This document shows positions 34,211 through 42,773 of a stretch of DNA of 64,000 nucleotides, one piece after another; position 1 is the stretch's first letter, and every line of letters begins with the position of its first letter. The position numbers and the translations under genes are program-made. A model generated the notes under the pieces. It was given only the letters and a program-made list of their open reading frames with translations, made no database searches and was not told the DNA's origin. The DNA comes from an uncultured Chryseobacterium sp. (lineage in GTDB: Bacteria > Bacteroidota > Bacteroidia > Flavobacteriales > Weeksellaceae), in NCBI GenBank assembly GCA_913778505.1, contig CAJYWD010000003.1, positions 1-64,000 of the forward strand, written 5' to 3'.

Positions 34211-34688
34211 TGTTGATTTTATTTTGTTATCACAAATTTACGAAATGGAATGGGGAATGGAAAAATTGCGCATTGTTTTTTTATTCAAATTACGTCTTGA
34301 CTTGTACCAAATCACTACAAATATCCTATCGAATTATCGCAGCTATTTTTAATTACTGATTCTAAGTTACAGGATTTGATTTTGCTTCAGCTTTTAATTA
34401 TCTGAAATGGATAGTGTAACTTTCTATATCGTCCCTTCGCTCTCTTCTCGGTAATAGTACGATACTCATCCGCTACAACTCTGATACAAGTCCGATAGAA
34501 TATTGGACTTGTAACGAATCTGTAATACTACTATTATTGATTTGACTTGAAGGTAACATTATCGGTGGATAATGCAGGATTAGTTTTAAATCAACCAAAT
34601 CTTAATGTGCCTTATCAATAATTATTAATTCAACGTTTTGCCAATTGACAAATATTCTTACCTTTAAAACCTTTTTTAAAAAACCAAA
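34211..34688. other. Intergenic region with short-period repeats and a hairpin
   Basis: No gene is seen in 478 bases. Within 34450-34535 the sequence falls into degenerate 11-base steps (CCGCTACAACT, CTGATACAAGT, CCGATAGAATA, TTGGACTTGTA). It contains a 9-bp stem, TACAAGTCC (34485-34493) with GGACTTGTA (34505-34513). This could be an untranslated RNA or a degenerate repeat. Confidence 0.4.
34233..34240 (-). promoter_or_regulatory. -7 box of gpmI
   Basis: Reads TAAATTTG on the minus strand, a perfect TAnnTTTG match 22 bases upstream of the gpmI start codon. Confidence 0.5.
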
Positions 34689-35021
34689 ATGGACTTAAGA
34701 GACCAACTGAAAAACCTTTTCCCGGAGCACGAAGAGCAGGATTTCCAAATGCCGGATGAAGCCCAAGACAACTTTAAACAGAAGGAAGCTTTGGTGTGCA
34801 AATTCGAGAAGAAGGGCAGAAACGGAAAGCCGGTCACTTTAATCGAAGGCTGGGAAGGCGATGATGAAGGATTGAAGGAGATTTCGAAAAAAATCAAAAC
34901 CAAACTGGGCATCGGTGGCTCGGAGAAGGATGGTGTTATTATTATTCAGGGTGACAACCGTGACAAAATTATGGCTATCCTGAAAGATATGGGTTACAAA
35001 ACCAAACGTGTGGGCGGATAA
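34689..35021 (+). CDS. SUI1/eIF1-like translation factor (YciH family)
   Basis: This 110-residue protein contains the SUI1 core: KGRNGKPVTLIEGW (about 43-56), then KIKTKLGIGGSEKDGVIIIQ (about 69-88) and GDNRDKIMAILKDMGY. Such bacterial eIF1 homologues are thought to affect start-codon selection or ribosome function. It is first in a tight cluster with an exported protein and a nucleoside phosphorylase. Confidence 0.9.
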   Translation: MDLRDQLKNLFPEHEEQDFQMPDEAQDNFKQKEALVCKFEKKGRNGKPVTLIEGWEGDDEGLKEISKKIKTKLGIGGSEKDGVIIIQGDNRDKIMAILKDMGYKTKRVGG

Positions 35022-35022
35022 T

Positions 35023-35484
35023 ATGAGACATTTTTTAACATTGGTAATGATTTCACTTTGGTCGTTAGGTTTTGCACAGATGAAAGAACCAAAGGAAATG
35101 GCGGTGTTTGGCGTGAAAGATGCAGACCGAAGCTACACCCTGATCAGGATGTCGATGCAGGACAAGAAGCCTGTCATTTATAAGCTGACGCCTGACCAAA
35201 AAGTGACCTTGGTGAAAACATACGATAATATTGCGGCTTTCGAAAGCGAATATGCGTTTTTGGATGCTGTGAGTCAGTCCAAAAATGAAGAACTTCTGAC
35301 GGCTTTTTATAAAGACCATTCACTCTTCGAGATCACGGGACAGAAACGTTCCACCGAAGATTACAATGCGCAGACCATCAAAGTCTATAAAATCGAAAAT
35401 AATCAAAGAATCCAAATGGCAACGTATGACGAACTTGGATTTTTCTACCATTCGCCTTACAGCGGATATCTATTCATCAAATAA
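35023..35484 (+). CDS. Exported protein of unknown function
   Basis: From the ATG at 35023 this is a 153-residue protein with a clear signal peptide (MRHFLTLVMISLWSLGFAQ). That signal is the reason to prefer this start over an upstream in-frame ATG at 35008 inside the SUI1 gene. The mature part is mixed alpha/beta with no motif I recognise. It starts one base after the SUI1 stop and ends 12 bases before the nucleoside phosphorylase gene, so the three are likely co-transcribed. Confidence 0.75.
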   Translation: MRHFLTLVMISLWSLGFAQMKEPKEMAVFGVKDADRSYTLIRMSMQDKKPVIYKLTPDQKVTLVKTYDNIAAFESEYAFLDAVSQSKNEELLTAFYKDHSLFEITGQKRSTEDYNAQTIKVYKIENNQRIQMATYDELGFFYHSPYSGYLFIK

Positions 35485-35496
35485 AATTAACTCTAT

Positions 35497-36351
35497 ATGA
35501 TTAACAAATTAGCAGCTTCTGAACTGGTGCTGAACGAAGACGGCAGTGTATACCATCTTAATCTTCTTCCGGAAGACCTTGCAGGAAAAGTGATCCTGGT
35601 AGGCGATCCAGATCGTGTGCCCAAAGTATCCAAGTATTTTGACAGCATTGACATCAAGAAAAACAAAAGAGAATTCTATACGCACACGGGAACTTTGCGT
35701 GGCGAGAGAATCACGGTGATGTCTACAGGAATCGGGACAGAGAACATTGATATCGTGATGAACGAACTGGATGCCTTGGTAAATATTGACCTTAGAGAAA
35801 AAGCATTCAAAACCGGTCATTCTTCGCTGGAACTTTTCCGTTTGGGAACCTGCGGAAGCGTGAATCCTGACATCGAAGTTAACAATATGCTGGTGACTGA
35901 AAACGTGGTGGGTCTGGACGGACTGATGCATTTCTATCAGGATTATCAATTCGAGAATGAATTCAGCAAGAATTTCCTGGCAAAGTTTCCTTACGAACGC
36001 ATCAAGCCGATGCTGTACTTCTCCAATTACGCCGAAGAAAGTTTTAATTATTACGCTGATGCCAAATATAAAGGTAACACCGCAACGTTCCCTGGTTTCT
36101 ATGCACCGCAAGGCCGCCAGCTGAGACTGAAAGCGCTGGATGACCAATTCCTTGAAAAATTGAATGACCTTGGCATCTCCAACTTCGAGATGGAGACATC
36201 GGCCATTTATGCGCTTTCAAAATTATTAGGTCACAAAGCGATTACCGTTAACTGCGTGATTGCCAACAGAAGACGCGGCGAGTTTGCGAGCGATCACCAT
36301 GCATCCGAGAAAATGATGATTGAGTGGGTGCTGGACAGAATCATTAAATAA
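35497..36351 (+). CDS. Nucleoside phosphorylase (uridine/purine phosphorylase family)
   Basis: This 284-residue NP-I family enzyme splits nucleosides with phosphate. Visible motifs are ILVGDPDRVPKV (phosphate binding, about 32-43), LFRLGTCGSVNPDI (about 110-123) and the ribose-binding FEMETSAIYALSKL (about 229-242). The ETSAI segment and overall length fit uridine-phosphorylase-like members, but base preference cannot be fixed from sequence. A terminator-like hairpin follows. Confidence 0.9.
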   Translation: MINKLAASELVLNEDGSVYHLNLLPEDLAGKVILVGDPDRVPKVSKYFDSIDIKKNKREFYTHTGTLRGERITVMSTGIGTENIDIVMNELDALVNIDLREKAFKTGHSSLELFRLGTCGSVNPDIEVNNMLVTENVVGLDGLMHFYQDYQFENEFSKNFLAKFPYERIKPMLYFSNYAEESFNYYADAKYKGNTATFPGFYAPQGRQLRLKALDDQFLEKLNDLGISNFEMETSAIYALSKLLGHKAITVNCVIANRRRGEFASDHHASEKMMIEWVLDRIIK

Positions 36352-36374
36352 AAAATTCAACAACTCAACATTAG

Positions 36375-36406
36375 AGCAACTTCTTATTTCCGGAGTTGCT
36401 TTTTTA
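36375..36406 (+). terminator. Intrinsic terminator after the nucleoside phosphorylase gene
   Basis: AGCAACT (36375-36381) pairs with AGTTGCT (36394-36400), followed by six T residues. Confidence 0.6.
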
Positions 36407-36520
36407 TTTCTGAACATTTATAATTTAATTAACGTTCATTAAGACTTTGCGGCATTTTAATTGAATATAAGGTTTACATCAAATCAAATTTTTCAATTTT
36501 AACCCAAAAAATAAAGTATT

Positions 36521-36859
36521 ATGAACACACACAATGAAAATTATAACGATGCGGAAAGAGCTGTAAACAGAACGGAAAATTCACTGGAAAACGCAGCGGA
36601 TACAGCTAAAAATAAAGTCAATGAATATGCCGACAGAGCAAGAAACTACATTGACGAGCAAAAAAGAAAAAATGAAGAACCAACGCGAGAAGGCTTCTTC
36701 GAAAATTTAAAATCAAGTGCGTCGGAAGCCTGGGAAGATACAAAGGATTTTGCTGACAAAGCCTGGGAAAGCACTAAGGATACCGCTTCCGATGCTTGGG
36801 AAAAAACCAAAGATGCGGCAGAAGATATAAAAGCAGAAGTGAGAAAAGCGACCAATTAG
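36521..36859 (+). CDS. LEA-like 11-residue-repeat stress protein
   Basis: This 112-residue hydrophilic protein has no signal peptide. Residues about 66-100 consist of three 11-residue repeats (ASEAWEDTKDF, ADKAWESTKDT, ASDAWEKTKDA) plus a partial fourth. Its N-terminal half has similar alanine- and lysine-rich helices. This period is typical of group 3 LEA proteins and related bacterial YtxH/apolipoprotein-like helices, which protect membranes or proteins during drying, osmotic stress or freezing. The role is inferred. Confidence 0.7.
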   Translation: MNTHNENYNDAERAVNRTENSLENAADTAKNKVNEYADRARNYIDEQKRKNEEPTREGFFENLKSSASEAWEDTKDFADKAWESTKDTASDAWEKTKDAAEDIKAEVRKATN

Positions 36860-36927
36860 TTTTTAAGTTAGTAATAGTTTTTCACAACGAAAGGAGAAGA
36901 TTTTTAGAAGTCTTCTCCTTTTTCTAT

Positions 36928-36935
36928 TATATTTG
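36928..36935 (+). promoter_or_regulatory. -7 box of the M28 peptidase gene
   Basis: TATATTTG, a perfect TAnnTTTG match, 17 bases before the start codon. Confidence 0.5.
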
Positions 36936-36952
36936 CCGATTATTATCAAATA

Positions 36953-38116
36953 ATGAAGAAGCGTTTTTTATTCAGTTTAGTTTTAGCCGGTTATTTAGCA
37001 AATTCCCAGACATTCAATGCAGATTATGCTAATATCAGCAATCAGGTTACTCAAAATAACATCAACACTTATCTCCAGGAGTTTGAATCATTAGGTGTCA
37101 AAACCACTGGTTCCGCGGCTAATACCAACGCTTACAACTGGCTCCGTAATAAATATCTTTCTTTTGGTTATTCGGAATCAGAAATATCAAAAGACAGTTT
37201 TACATACAATAATCAATCAACGTCCAACATCATTGTGACCAAAACGGGAACCAAATATCCCAATACCTATGTCATTGTTTGCGGTCATTATGATACAATT
37301 ACCGGAACAGGAACCAATGACAATGGCAGCGGTGTTTCTGTAATCCTGGAAGTTGCAAGATTATTGAAAAACGTTCCTACAGAATATTCTATCAAATTCA
37401 TCAACTTTACCGGTGAGGAGCAGGGTTTGCTTGGCTCGCAGCATTACGTTTCTAGTGTGGTGAATGCCACCAATCCTAAAATGAATATCCGCCTGGTGCT
37501 GAATATTGATGAAGTGGGCGGCGTAAAAGGCAAAACCAATGACACCGTGACGTGTGAACGGGATGAATCCAACAATCCGAGTAGCAATAACTCCGCTTCC
37601 AATACATTCACGCAACAATTGATCAATTGCATCAAGCTGTATTCACCTCTCAAAACCAATCTGAGCTACGCTTATGCTTCGGATTACATGCCTTTCCAGT
37701 CTAATGGCGAAGTCATCACAGGCCTTTTCGAGTACAATGAGACGCCTTATGCCCACACAGTGAATGACAATCTTACCAATCTGGATCCGGTCTACATTTA
37801 TAACATTGCGAAAGCTGCTACAGGCGCCGTTCAGCACTTTGCGGTGGCCGTGCAGAATTTGCTAGTTGCCGATCAAAGCAATCTGGAACAAGCTTTTACG
37901 ATCTCTCCAAATCCGGCGAAGGATTATATTCAACTGAATTTCGAAACGAAGACTGCGGAGAATTTTACATTCACCATGACCTCAATGGACGGCAAATTGG
38001 TAAGTAAAACGGACAACCAGAAACGCATTGATATTTCAAAATTGTCCAAAGGCGTTTACATTGGTTCATTAAAGACTGAACGTCAGCAATTCAGCCGAAA
38101 GGTGATTATTGAATAA
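36953..38116 (+). CDS. Secreted M28 family zinc aminopeptidase with T9SS sorting domain
   Basis: This 387-residue protein has a signal peptide (MKKRFLFSLVLAGYLANSQ) and an M28 peptidase domain (about 35-300). Zinc ligands are His in VCGHYDT, Asp in NDNGSG, the GEEQGLLGS pair, Asp in LNIDEVGG and His in PYAHTVND. The last 75 residues form a type A T9SS C-terminal domain: FTISPNPAKDYIQLNF, then ISKLSKGVYI and FSRKVIIE. It should be exported through type IX secretion and may stay on the surface. Confidence 0.93.
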   Translation: MKKRFLFSLVLAGYLANSQTFNADYANISNQVTQNNINTYLQEFESLGVKTTGSAANTNAYNWLRNKYLSFGYSESEISKDSFTYNNQSTSNIIVTKTGTKYPNTYVIVCGHYDTITGTGTNDNGSGVSVILEVARLLKNVPTEYSIKFINFTGEEQGLLGSQHYVSSVVNATNPKMNIRLVLNIDEVGGVKGKTNDTVTCERDESNNPSSNNSASNTFTQQLINCIKLYSPLKTNLSYAYASDYMPFQSNGEVITGLFEYNETPYAHTVNDNLTNLDPVYIYNIAKAATGAVQHFAVAVQNLLVADQSNLEQAFTISPNPAKDYIQLNFETKTAENFTFTMTSMDGKLVSKTDNQKRIDISKLSKGVYIGSLKTERQQFSRKVIIE

Positions 38117-38223
38117 CCCTATTTTAAACAGCCTATAACGCAGAAAACTCTCTTCAGTCCGTCAACATTGCACAGACTGTAAAAATCATTTACATTTACC
38201 GAAACTAATTTTATTGTCACTCA

Positions 38224-39642
38224 ATGGAATCGATCAGTGTTTTCGACATCATTAAAATCGGAATTGGCCCGTCATCATCCCACACCATGGGACCTTGGAA
38301 CGCAGCCAAAATGTTTCTGGACCTGGTACAGCGGAATCATGCTTTACAGGATGTTAAGGAAGTCTATGTCGAATTTTTCGGGTCACTGGCAAAAACAGGA
38401 ATCGGCCATGGAACCGACATTGCCGGAATGCTGGGTCTCAGCGGAGAAAACTTCCGGATCATTGACACCAATAAGATCGATGAAAAAATTGAAAAAATAA
38501 AATCCGAACAAAAAATCCATCTTGGCGGAGAAGTTTGGCTGCCGTTTGTTTACGGATATCATTTGATTCTTAACAAAGAAAGATCCCTGGATTTTCATCC
38601 CAACGGAATGATCTTTAAAGTAATTTTCCAAAACGGAGAAGAGTTTAGTCAGGACTATTATTCCGTAGGAGGTGGATTTGTAGCAACCAGAGAAGATAAT
38701 TCGATGGAAGACCGCTGTGTAAGGACGCTTTATCCCTGCCATCATGGGAGCGACATTCTGAAATATATAGAAAGATTAAATCTTGATAAAATTTCCGATC
38801 TGGTCCTTCTGAATGAAGAATCCTGGAGAACGCAGGCAGAGACAAGGCAAAAGGCCTTGGAAATCTGGGACAGTATCAAGGATTGCGTTTACAAAAGCAT
38901 CAATAAAAAGGGTATTCTCCCGGGCGGACTCCATGTCACAAGACGTGCGTCTGAAATGAATGAGAAATTGCTGGGAACTCAGATCTATAAAAATAAAAAT
39001 GAATGGTTCGAAATGGTAAAAAACCAGGAAAAGACCTTCAATTCTGTCACCAAATGGGTTTCTTGCTTTGCACTCGCCGTGAATGAGGAAAACGCTTCTT
39101 TCGGAAGAATTATCACAGCGCCCACCAACGGTGCGAGCGGTGTTATTCCTGCAGTTCTAATGTACGCTCAGACTTTTACGGAATTCAATTCTGAAGAAGA
39201 TATTATCAGGTTTCTGTTGGTTGCAGGAGAAATCGGTACTTTATTCAAAAAAAACGCCACCATTTCCGCTGCAATGGGGGGTTGCCAGGCAGAAGTCGGC
39301 GTTTCCTCAGCCATGGCTGCAGCGGCTCTAACGGAAATCTCCGGAGGAACACCCGGACAGGTTCTGATGGCGGCAGAAATCGCTATGGAACATCATCTGG
39401 GTCTTACATGCGATCCAATTGGCGGCTTAGTCCAAATCCCATGCATAGAACGAAATTCCATGGGTGCGATGAAGGCAATTACTGCAGCTTCTCTTGCACT
39501 AGACGGCGACCCGACTAAAGCAAAAGTCTCTCTGGACAGTGTTATCAAATCCATGTGGGAAACGGCTTTGGACATGAATTCCAAATACAAGGAAACCTCT
39601 GAAGGAGGCCTGGCCGTAGCTGTAAATGTAGCGGAATGTTGA
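38224..39642 (+). CDS. sdaA: L-serine ammonia-lyase (iron-sulfur)
   Basis: This 472-residue single-chain enzyme converts L-serine to pyruvate and ammonia. The N-terminal beta domain has the hallmark GIGPSSSHTMGP (about 12-23). The C-terminal alpha domain has TAPTNGASGVIPAVL and the cluster cysteines in GGCQAEVG, LTCDPIGG and IPCIERN. Length and domain order match E. coli SdaA. It is a single gene. Confidence 0.95.
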   Translation: MESISVFDIIKIGIGPSSSHTMGPWNAAKMFLDLVQRNHALQDVKEVYVEFFGSLAKTGIGHGTDIAGMLGLSGENFRIIDTNKIDEKIEKIKSEQKIHLGGEVWLPFVYGYHLILNKERSLDFHPNGMIFKVIFQNGEEFSQDYYSVGGGFVATREDNSMEDRCVRTLYPCHHGSDILKYIERLNLDKISDLVLLNEESWRTQAETRQKALEIWDSIKDCVYKSINKKGILPGGLHVTRRASEMNEKLLGTQIYKNKNEWFEMVKNQEKTFNSVTKWVSCFALAVNEENASFGRIITAPTNGASGVIPAVLMYAQTFTEFNSEEDIIRFLLVAGEIGTLFKKNATISAAMGGCQAEVGVSSAMAAAALTEISGGTPGQVLMAAEIAMEHHLGLTCDPIGGLVQIPCIERNSMGAMKAITAASLALDGDPTKAKVSLDSVIKSMWETALDMNSKYKETSEGGLAVAVNVAEC

Positions 39643-39690
39643 TATTTAATTTTTTACTGCTTCCCGTAAGAAACTTAGAAAAGTTTATGA

Positions 39691-39698
39691 TATATTTG
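39691..39698 (+). promoter_or_regulatory. -7 box of the PEGA lipoprotein gene
   Basis: TATATTTG, a perfect TAnnTTTG match 22 bases before the start codon. Confidence 0.5.
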
Positions 39699-39720
39699 CG
39701 CAAAATTAATATTTTAAACT

Positions 39721-40098
39721 ATGAGAAAAATTTTCATCATTGGAATCACTTTGAGTTTTGTACTGTCAACATCATCTTGTGCAACAATTTTTACAGGATC
39801 TAAAGATTCAATCACTTTTAATACTCAGCCAGAAGGCGCAAAAGTCGTTTTTCAGGGTGTAGAAAAATGTGTCACACCTTGTACTACTGAATTCCAGAGA
39901 AGTCTTGGAAAACGTACTGTAGAGATTAAAAAAGATGGTTACGAAACTAAAGAGATTAAATTGGAAAAAAATTTCAATGCTGTAACTTTGGTAAACCTTC
40001 TTTTTGGAGGTATCATAGGTTTTGGTGTGGATTTAGGAACGGGAGCTTTCTTAAAATATGATCCTAAAACTTACTCTACAGAGCTTAAAGCTAATTAA
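39721..40098 (+). CDS. PEGA-domain lipoprotein
   Basis: This 125-residue protein has the lipobox STSSC (Cys20) and a PEGA-type repeat (ITFNTQPEGAKVVFQG, then KRTVEIKKDGYETKEIKLE). A glycine-rich hydrophobic stretch (LVNLLFGGIIGFGVDLGTG) follows. The layout resembles small Bacteroidota envelope lipoproteins of unknown role. Two cysteines in KCVTPCTTE may form a disulfide. It has its own promoter and terminator. Confidence 0.8.
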   Translation: MRKIFIIGITLSFVLSTSSCATIFTGSKDSITFNTQPEGAKVVFQGVEKCVTPCTTEFQRSLGKRTVEIKKDGYETKEIKLEKNFNAVTLVNLLFGGIIGFGVDLGTGAFLKYDPKTYSTELKAN

Positions 40099-40116
40099 TC
40101 ATCAACTTAGAAAATG

Positions 40117-40141
40117 ACCCTTTCATATTACTTGAAAGGGT
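40117..40141 (+). terminator. Intrinsic terminator after the PEGA lipoprotein gene
   Basis: A 9-bp stem (40117-40125 with 40133-40141), followed by a T-rich stretch. Confidence 0.6.
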
Positions 40142-40233
40142 TTATTTTTCAGCCGCACATCATTGTCAATATTAATTTTCCGTAATAAAGAATCGTTAAA
40201 AAACGCAATAGTTTATTATCAAAAATAAAATCG

Positions 40234-40241
40234 TATCTTTG
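40234..40241 (+). promoter_or_regulatory. -7 box of the DEAD-box helicase gene
   Basis: TATCTTTG, a perfect TAnnTTTG match 22 bases before the start codon, with TTTA about 19 bases upstream. Confidence 0.5.
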
Positions 40242-40263
40242 CAGGAAATTAGACGATCTTTAA

Positions 40264-41955
40264 ATGAATTTATTTACGGAATCCAATTTAAGCCCTGAAG
40301 TTCTTCAGGCCATTGGCGACCTCGGCTTCGTAGAGCCGACAGAAATCCAAAAACAGACTATTCCTTTTATCTCTACAGATACTCGCGATCTCATCGCACT
40401 TGCGGCAACAGGAACAGGCAAAACAGCAGCATTTTCGCTTCCGATTTTGGATATGATAGACGACAACAGTCGTAAAATCCAATTATTGGTGCTTTGCCCT
40501 ACTCGTGAACTTTGCCTTCAGATTACCAAAGACATCAAAAATTACACGAAATACCTTAAAAACATCAAGACTACAGCTGTCTATGGTGGTAGCAGCATCA
40601 TGGATCAGATCCGCTCCCTGAGAGACAAACCACAGATCATTGTGGGAACTCCGGGACGTGTGATTGACATGATCGGCAGAAAAGCATTAGATTTTTCTGA
40701 AGTACAATGGGTCGTTTTGGATGAGGCTGATGAAATGCTTTCAATGGGTTTCAAAGACGATTTGGAAACTATTCTCAGCGAAACTCCGGATACCAAACAG
40801 ACTTTCCTGTTCTCTGCAACGATGAACAAAGAAGTAGAGCGTATTTCTAAAAACTATTTGACCAATCCTCACAGAATTTCCGTTGGATCTATCAATGCCG
40901 TTAAGAAAAACATCAAGCACGAATTTTATGTGGTGGGTTACAGACAGAAAAAAGAAGCTTTGAAACGACTGATTGATGCCAATCCAAACCAATATTCCAT
41001 CATTTTTTGCAGAACAAGAATGGAAACTCAGGAAGTTGCGGACTTTCTCATGCAGAACGGCTATGCTGCAGATGCACTTCACGGGGATCTTTCTCAGGCG
41101 CAGAGAGATACGGTGATGAAAAAATTCAGGCTTAAAAATATTGATATTTTGGTAGCGACAGATGTTGCAGCCAGAGGTTTGGATGTGGATTCTCTGACGC
41201 ACGTTATCCATTTCTCTTTGCCGGATGATCCGGAAGTTTTCGTTCACAGAAGCGGTAGAACTGGTAGAGCTGGTAAAGACGGAATTTCCATGGCGTTAAT
41301 CAAGCCGGAGGAAAGCAGAAAACTGAAACACATTAAGTCCGACACCAAGATTGAGATGACGGAAAAGAATATTCCTACAGGAGATGATATTATTAAAGCT
41401 CAGGTTGGTGGTGTTTTTGAAAAACTATTTACGGAGCACGAGAATTTCTTCGATTTTGATGACAGTCTGATTCCCGATTTATCAAATTTTTCTAAAGAAC
41501 AGCTTGTTCATCAGCTACTTCAATTCCAATTGAAAGATCTTGCAATCTTTTACAGAGATAGAAATGACATTCAGCAGCAGGAATTCAGCAGAGGAGAAGA
41601 TAGAGGCAGCCGTAGAGAAAGAGGAAGAGAGCGTGAAAGAAGTGGTGAAAAGAGAGAAAGAAGAGACCGTAACGATAGAAATGAAAGAGGAGGAAAGCCA
41701 AGACGCAGAAATGAGGATATGGTAAGATTTTTCTTCAACCTTGGTAAAAAAGACCAGTTGAAAAAAATGGATATGCTTGAGATCATCAACAAGGCAACTT
41801 CTAAATCCAAAAAAAGAGCAGATATAGGCGAGATCGAAATCCTGGACAAATTCAGTTTCTTCGAGATCGAGAAGTCTTTCAAAAATGAAGTTTTGGACGG
41901 ATTGACCACGATGAAATTTCGGGGAAAGGAAATGAGAGCCGAAGTGGCAAATTAA
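40264..41955 (+). CDS. DEAD-box RNA helicase with DbpA-type RNA-binding tail
   Basis: This 563-residue cytosolic helicase acts in ribosome assembly or mRNA turnover. All motifs are present: the Q-motif (FVEPTEIQKQ), motif I AATGTGKT (about 43-50), DEAD (about 152-155), SAT, and VI HRSGRTGRAG (about 330). A strongly Arg/Glu-rich linker covers about 445-480. A C-terminal DbpA/CsdA-like RNA-binding domain follows (FFFNLGKKDQLKKMDMLEII, about 489-508). The sequence is family typical. Cold induction is plausible but not shown here. Confidence 0.94.
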   Translation: MNLFTESNLSPEVLQAIGDLGFVEPTEIQKQTIPFISTDTRDLIALAATGTGKTAAFSLPILDMIDDNSRKIQLLVLCPTRELCLQITKDIKNYTKYLKNIKTTAVYGGSSIMDQIRSLRDKPQIIVGTPGRVIDMIGRKALDFSEVQWVVLDEADEMLSMGFKDDLETILSETPDTKQTFLFSATMNKEVERISKNYLTNPHRISVGSINAVKKNIKHEFYVVGYRQKKEALKRLIDANPNQYSIIFCRTRMETQEVADFLMQNGYAADALHGDLSQAQRDTVMKKFRLKNIDILVATDVAARGLDVDSLTHVIHFSLPDDPEVFVHRSGRTGRAGKDGISMALIKPEESRKLKHIKSDTKIEMTEKNIPTGDDIIKAQVGGVFEKLFTEHENFFDFDDSLIPDLSNFSKEQLVHQLLQFQLKDLAIFYRDRNDIQQQEFSRGEDRGSRRERGRERERSGEKRERRDRNDRNERGGKPRRRNEDMVRFFFNLGKKDQLKKMDMLEIINKATSKSKKRADIGEIEILDKFSFFEIEKSFKNEVLDGLTTMKFRGKEMRAEVAN

Positions 41956-41992
41956 TCTCAATCTCTTCACAAAAACCTTAAAAATAATTCAT

Positions 41993-42018
41993 AAAAACCT
42001 GTTAATCAACAGGTTTTT
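41993..42018 (+). terminator. Intrinsic terminator after the helicase gene
   Basis: A perfect 11-bp stem (41993-42003 with 42008-42018) with a 4-base loop and a T-run. Confidence 0.8.
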
Positions 42019-42107
42019 ATCGTTATTAATATTAATGAAAAATTAATATTAAAGTTTTTTCGTCCATTTGTTTTTTATCATATTTGCACAAATTAACATT
42101 TAAAAAA

Positions 42108-42746
42108 ATGGGAATAGGCAATATTTTCAGGGCATTTCAGCCAAAAGACAAAATCTTTTTTGATCTGTTTCTCCGTGTAGCGGAAACTTTAGTAGAGATG
42201 TCCAAAACTTTCCACGACGGACTGCTGGACTTTGACATCAATGACGAAGCTCTACTAAACCAGATGAGTGATTATGAACACAAAATGGACGACATCACGC
42301 ATGAGATCTTCGTTCAGCTGGGCGAAAACTTCATTACCCCGTTTGACAGGGAAGATATCAACTACCTGGCAACCGGATTGGATGACATTGCGGACTACAT
42401 CTACGCTTCTGCAAAATATATCTACCTCTATAAAGCCGGCGAAAATACTGCTTACACCGAGTTTTCCCTGCTGATCCACAAATCTTGCCTGGAGATCAAG
42501 AAAGCATTGGAAAATCTGAAAGACTTCAAAAATCCGGATGAAGTGAGAGAATGCTGCATCAAGATCAACTCCTACGAGAATATTGCAGACGATGTGCTGA
42601 GCCAGGCCATCATGAAACTGTTCGAAACCAATGATGCGATTCTCATCATCAAACAGAAGTCGATCCTGGAATACCTGGAAGTTGTAACAGACAAAGCGGA
42701 AGACGTGGCCAACACGATGGAGAGTATTGTTATCAAATACGCATAA
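42108..42746 (+). CDS. DUF47 (PhoU-like) phosphate transport regulator
   Basis: This 212-residue all-helical protein (MGIGNIFRAFQPKDKIFFDLF) has the DUF47 metal-binding pattern, with EHKMDDITHEI and DDIADYIY. It lies 27 bases before the Pit transporter gene, the standard pairing, and probably gates phosphate uptake. The start at 42108 is preferred over an in-frame codon at 42084 because MGIGNIF matches the family N-terminus. Confidence 0.92.
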   Translation: MGIGNIFRAFQPKDKIFFDLFLRVAETLVEMSKTFHDGLLDFDINDEALLNQMSDYEHKMDDITHEIFVQLGENFITPFDREDINYLATGLDDIADYIYASAKYIYLYKAGENTAYTEFSLLIHKSCLEIKKALENLKDFKNPDEVRECCIKINSYENIADDVLSQAIMKLFETNDAILIIKQKSILEYLEVVTDKAEDVANTMESIVIKYA

Positions 42747-42773
42747 CGGAGGTTTTACAAAACAAGACAACGA

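Noticed and set aside
41571-41600. Repetitive purine-rich stretch in the helicase gene considered as a possible DNA repeat
   Set aside because: It encodes the Arg/Glu-rich linker of the DEAD-box protein and needs no separate explanation.
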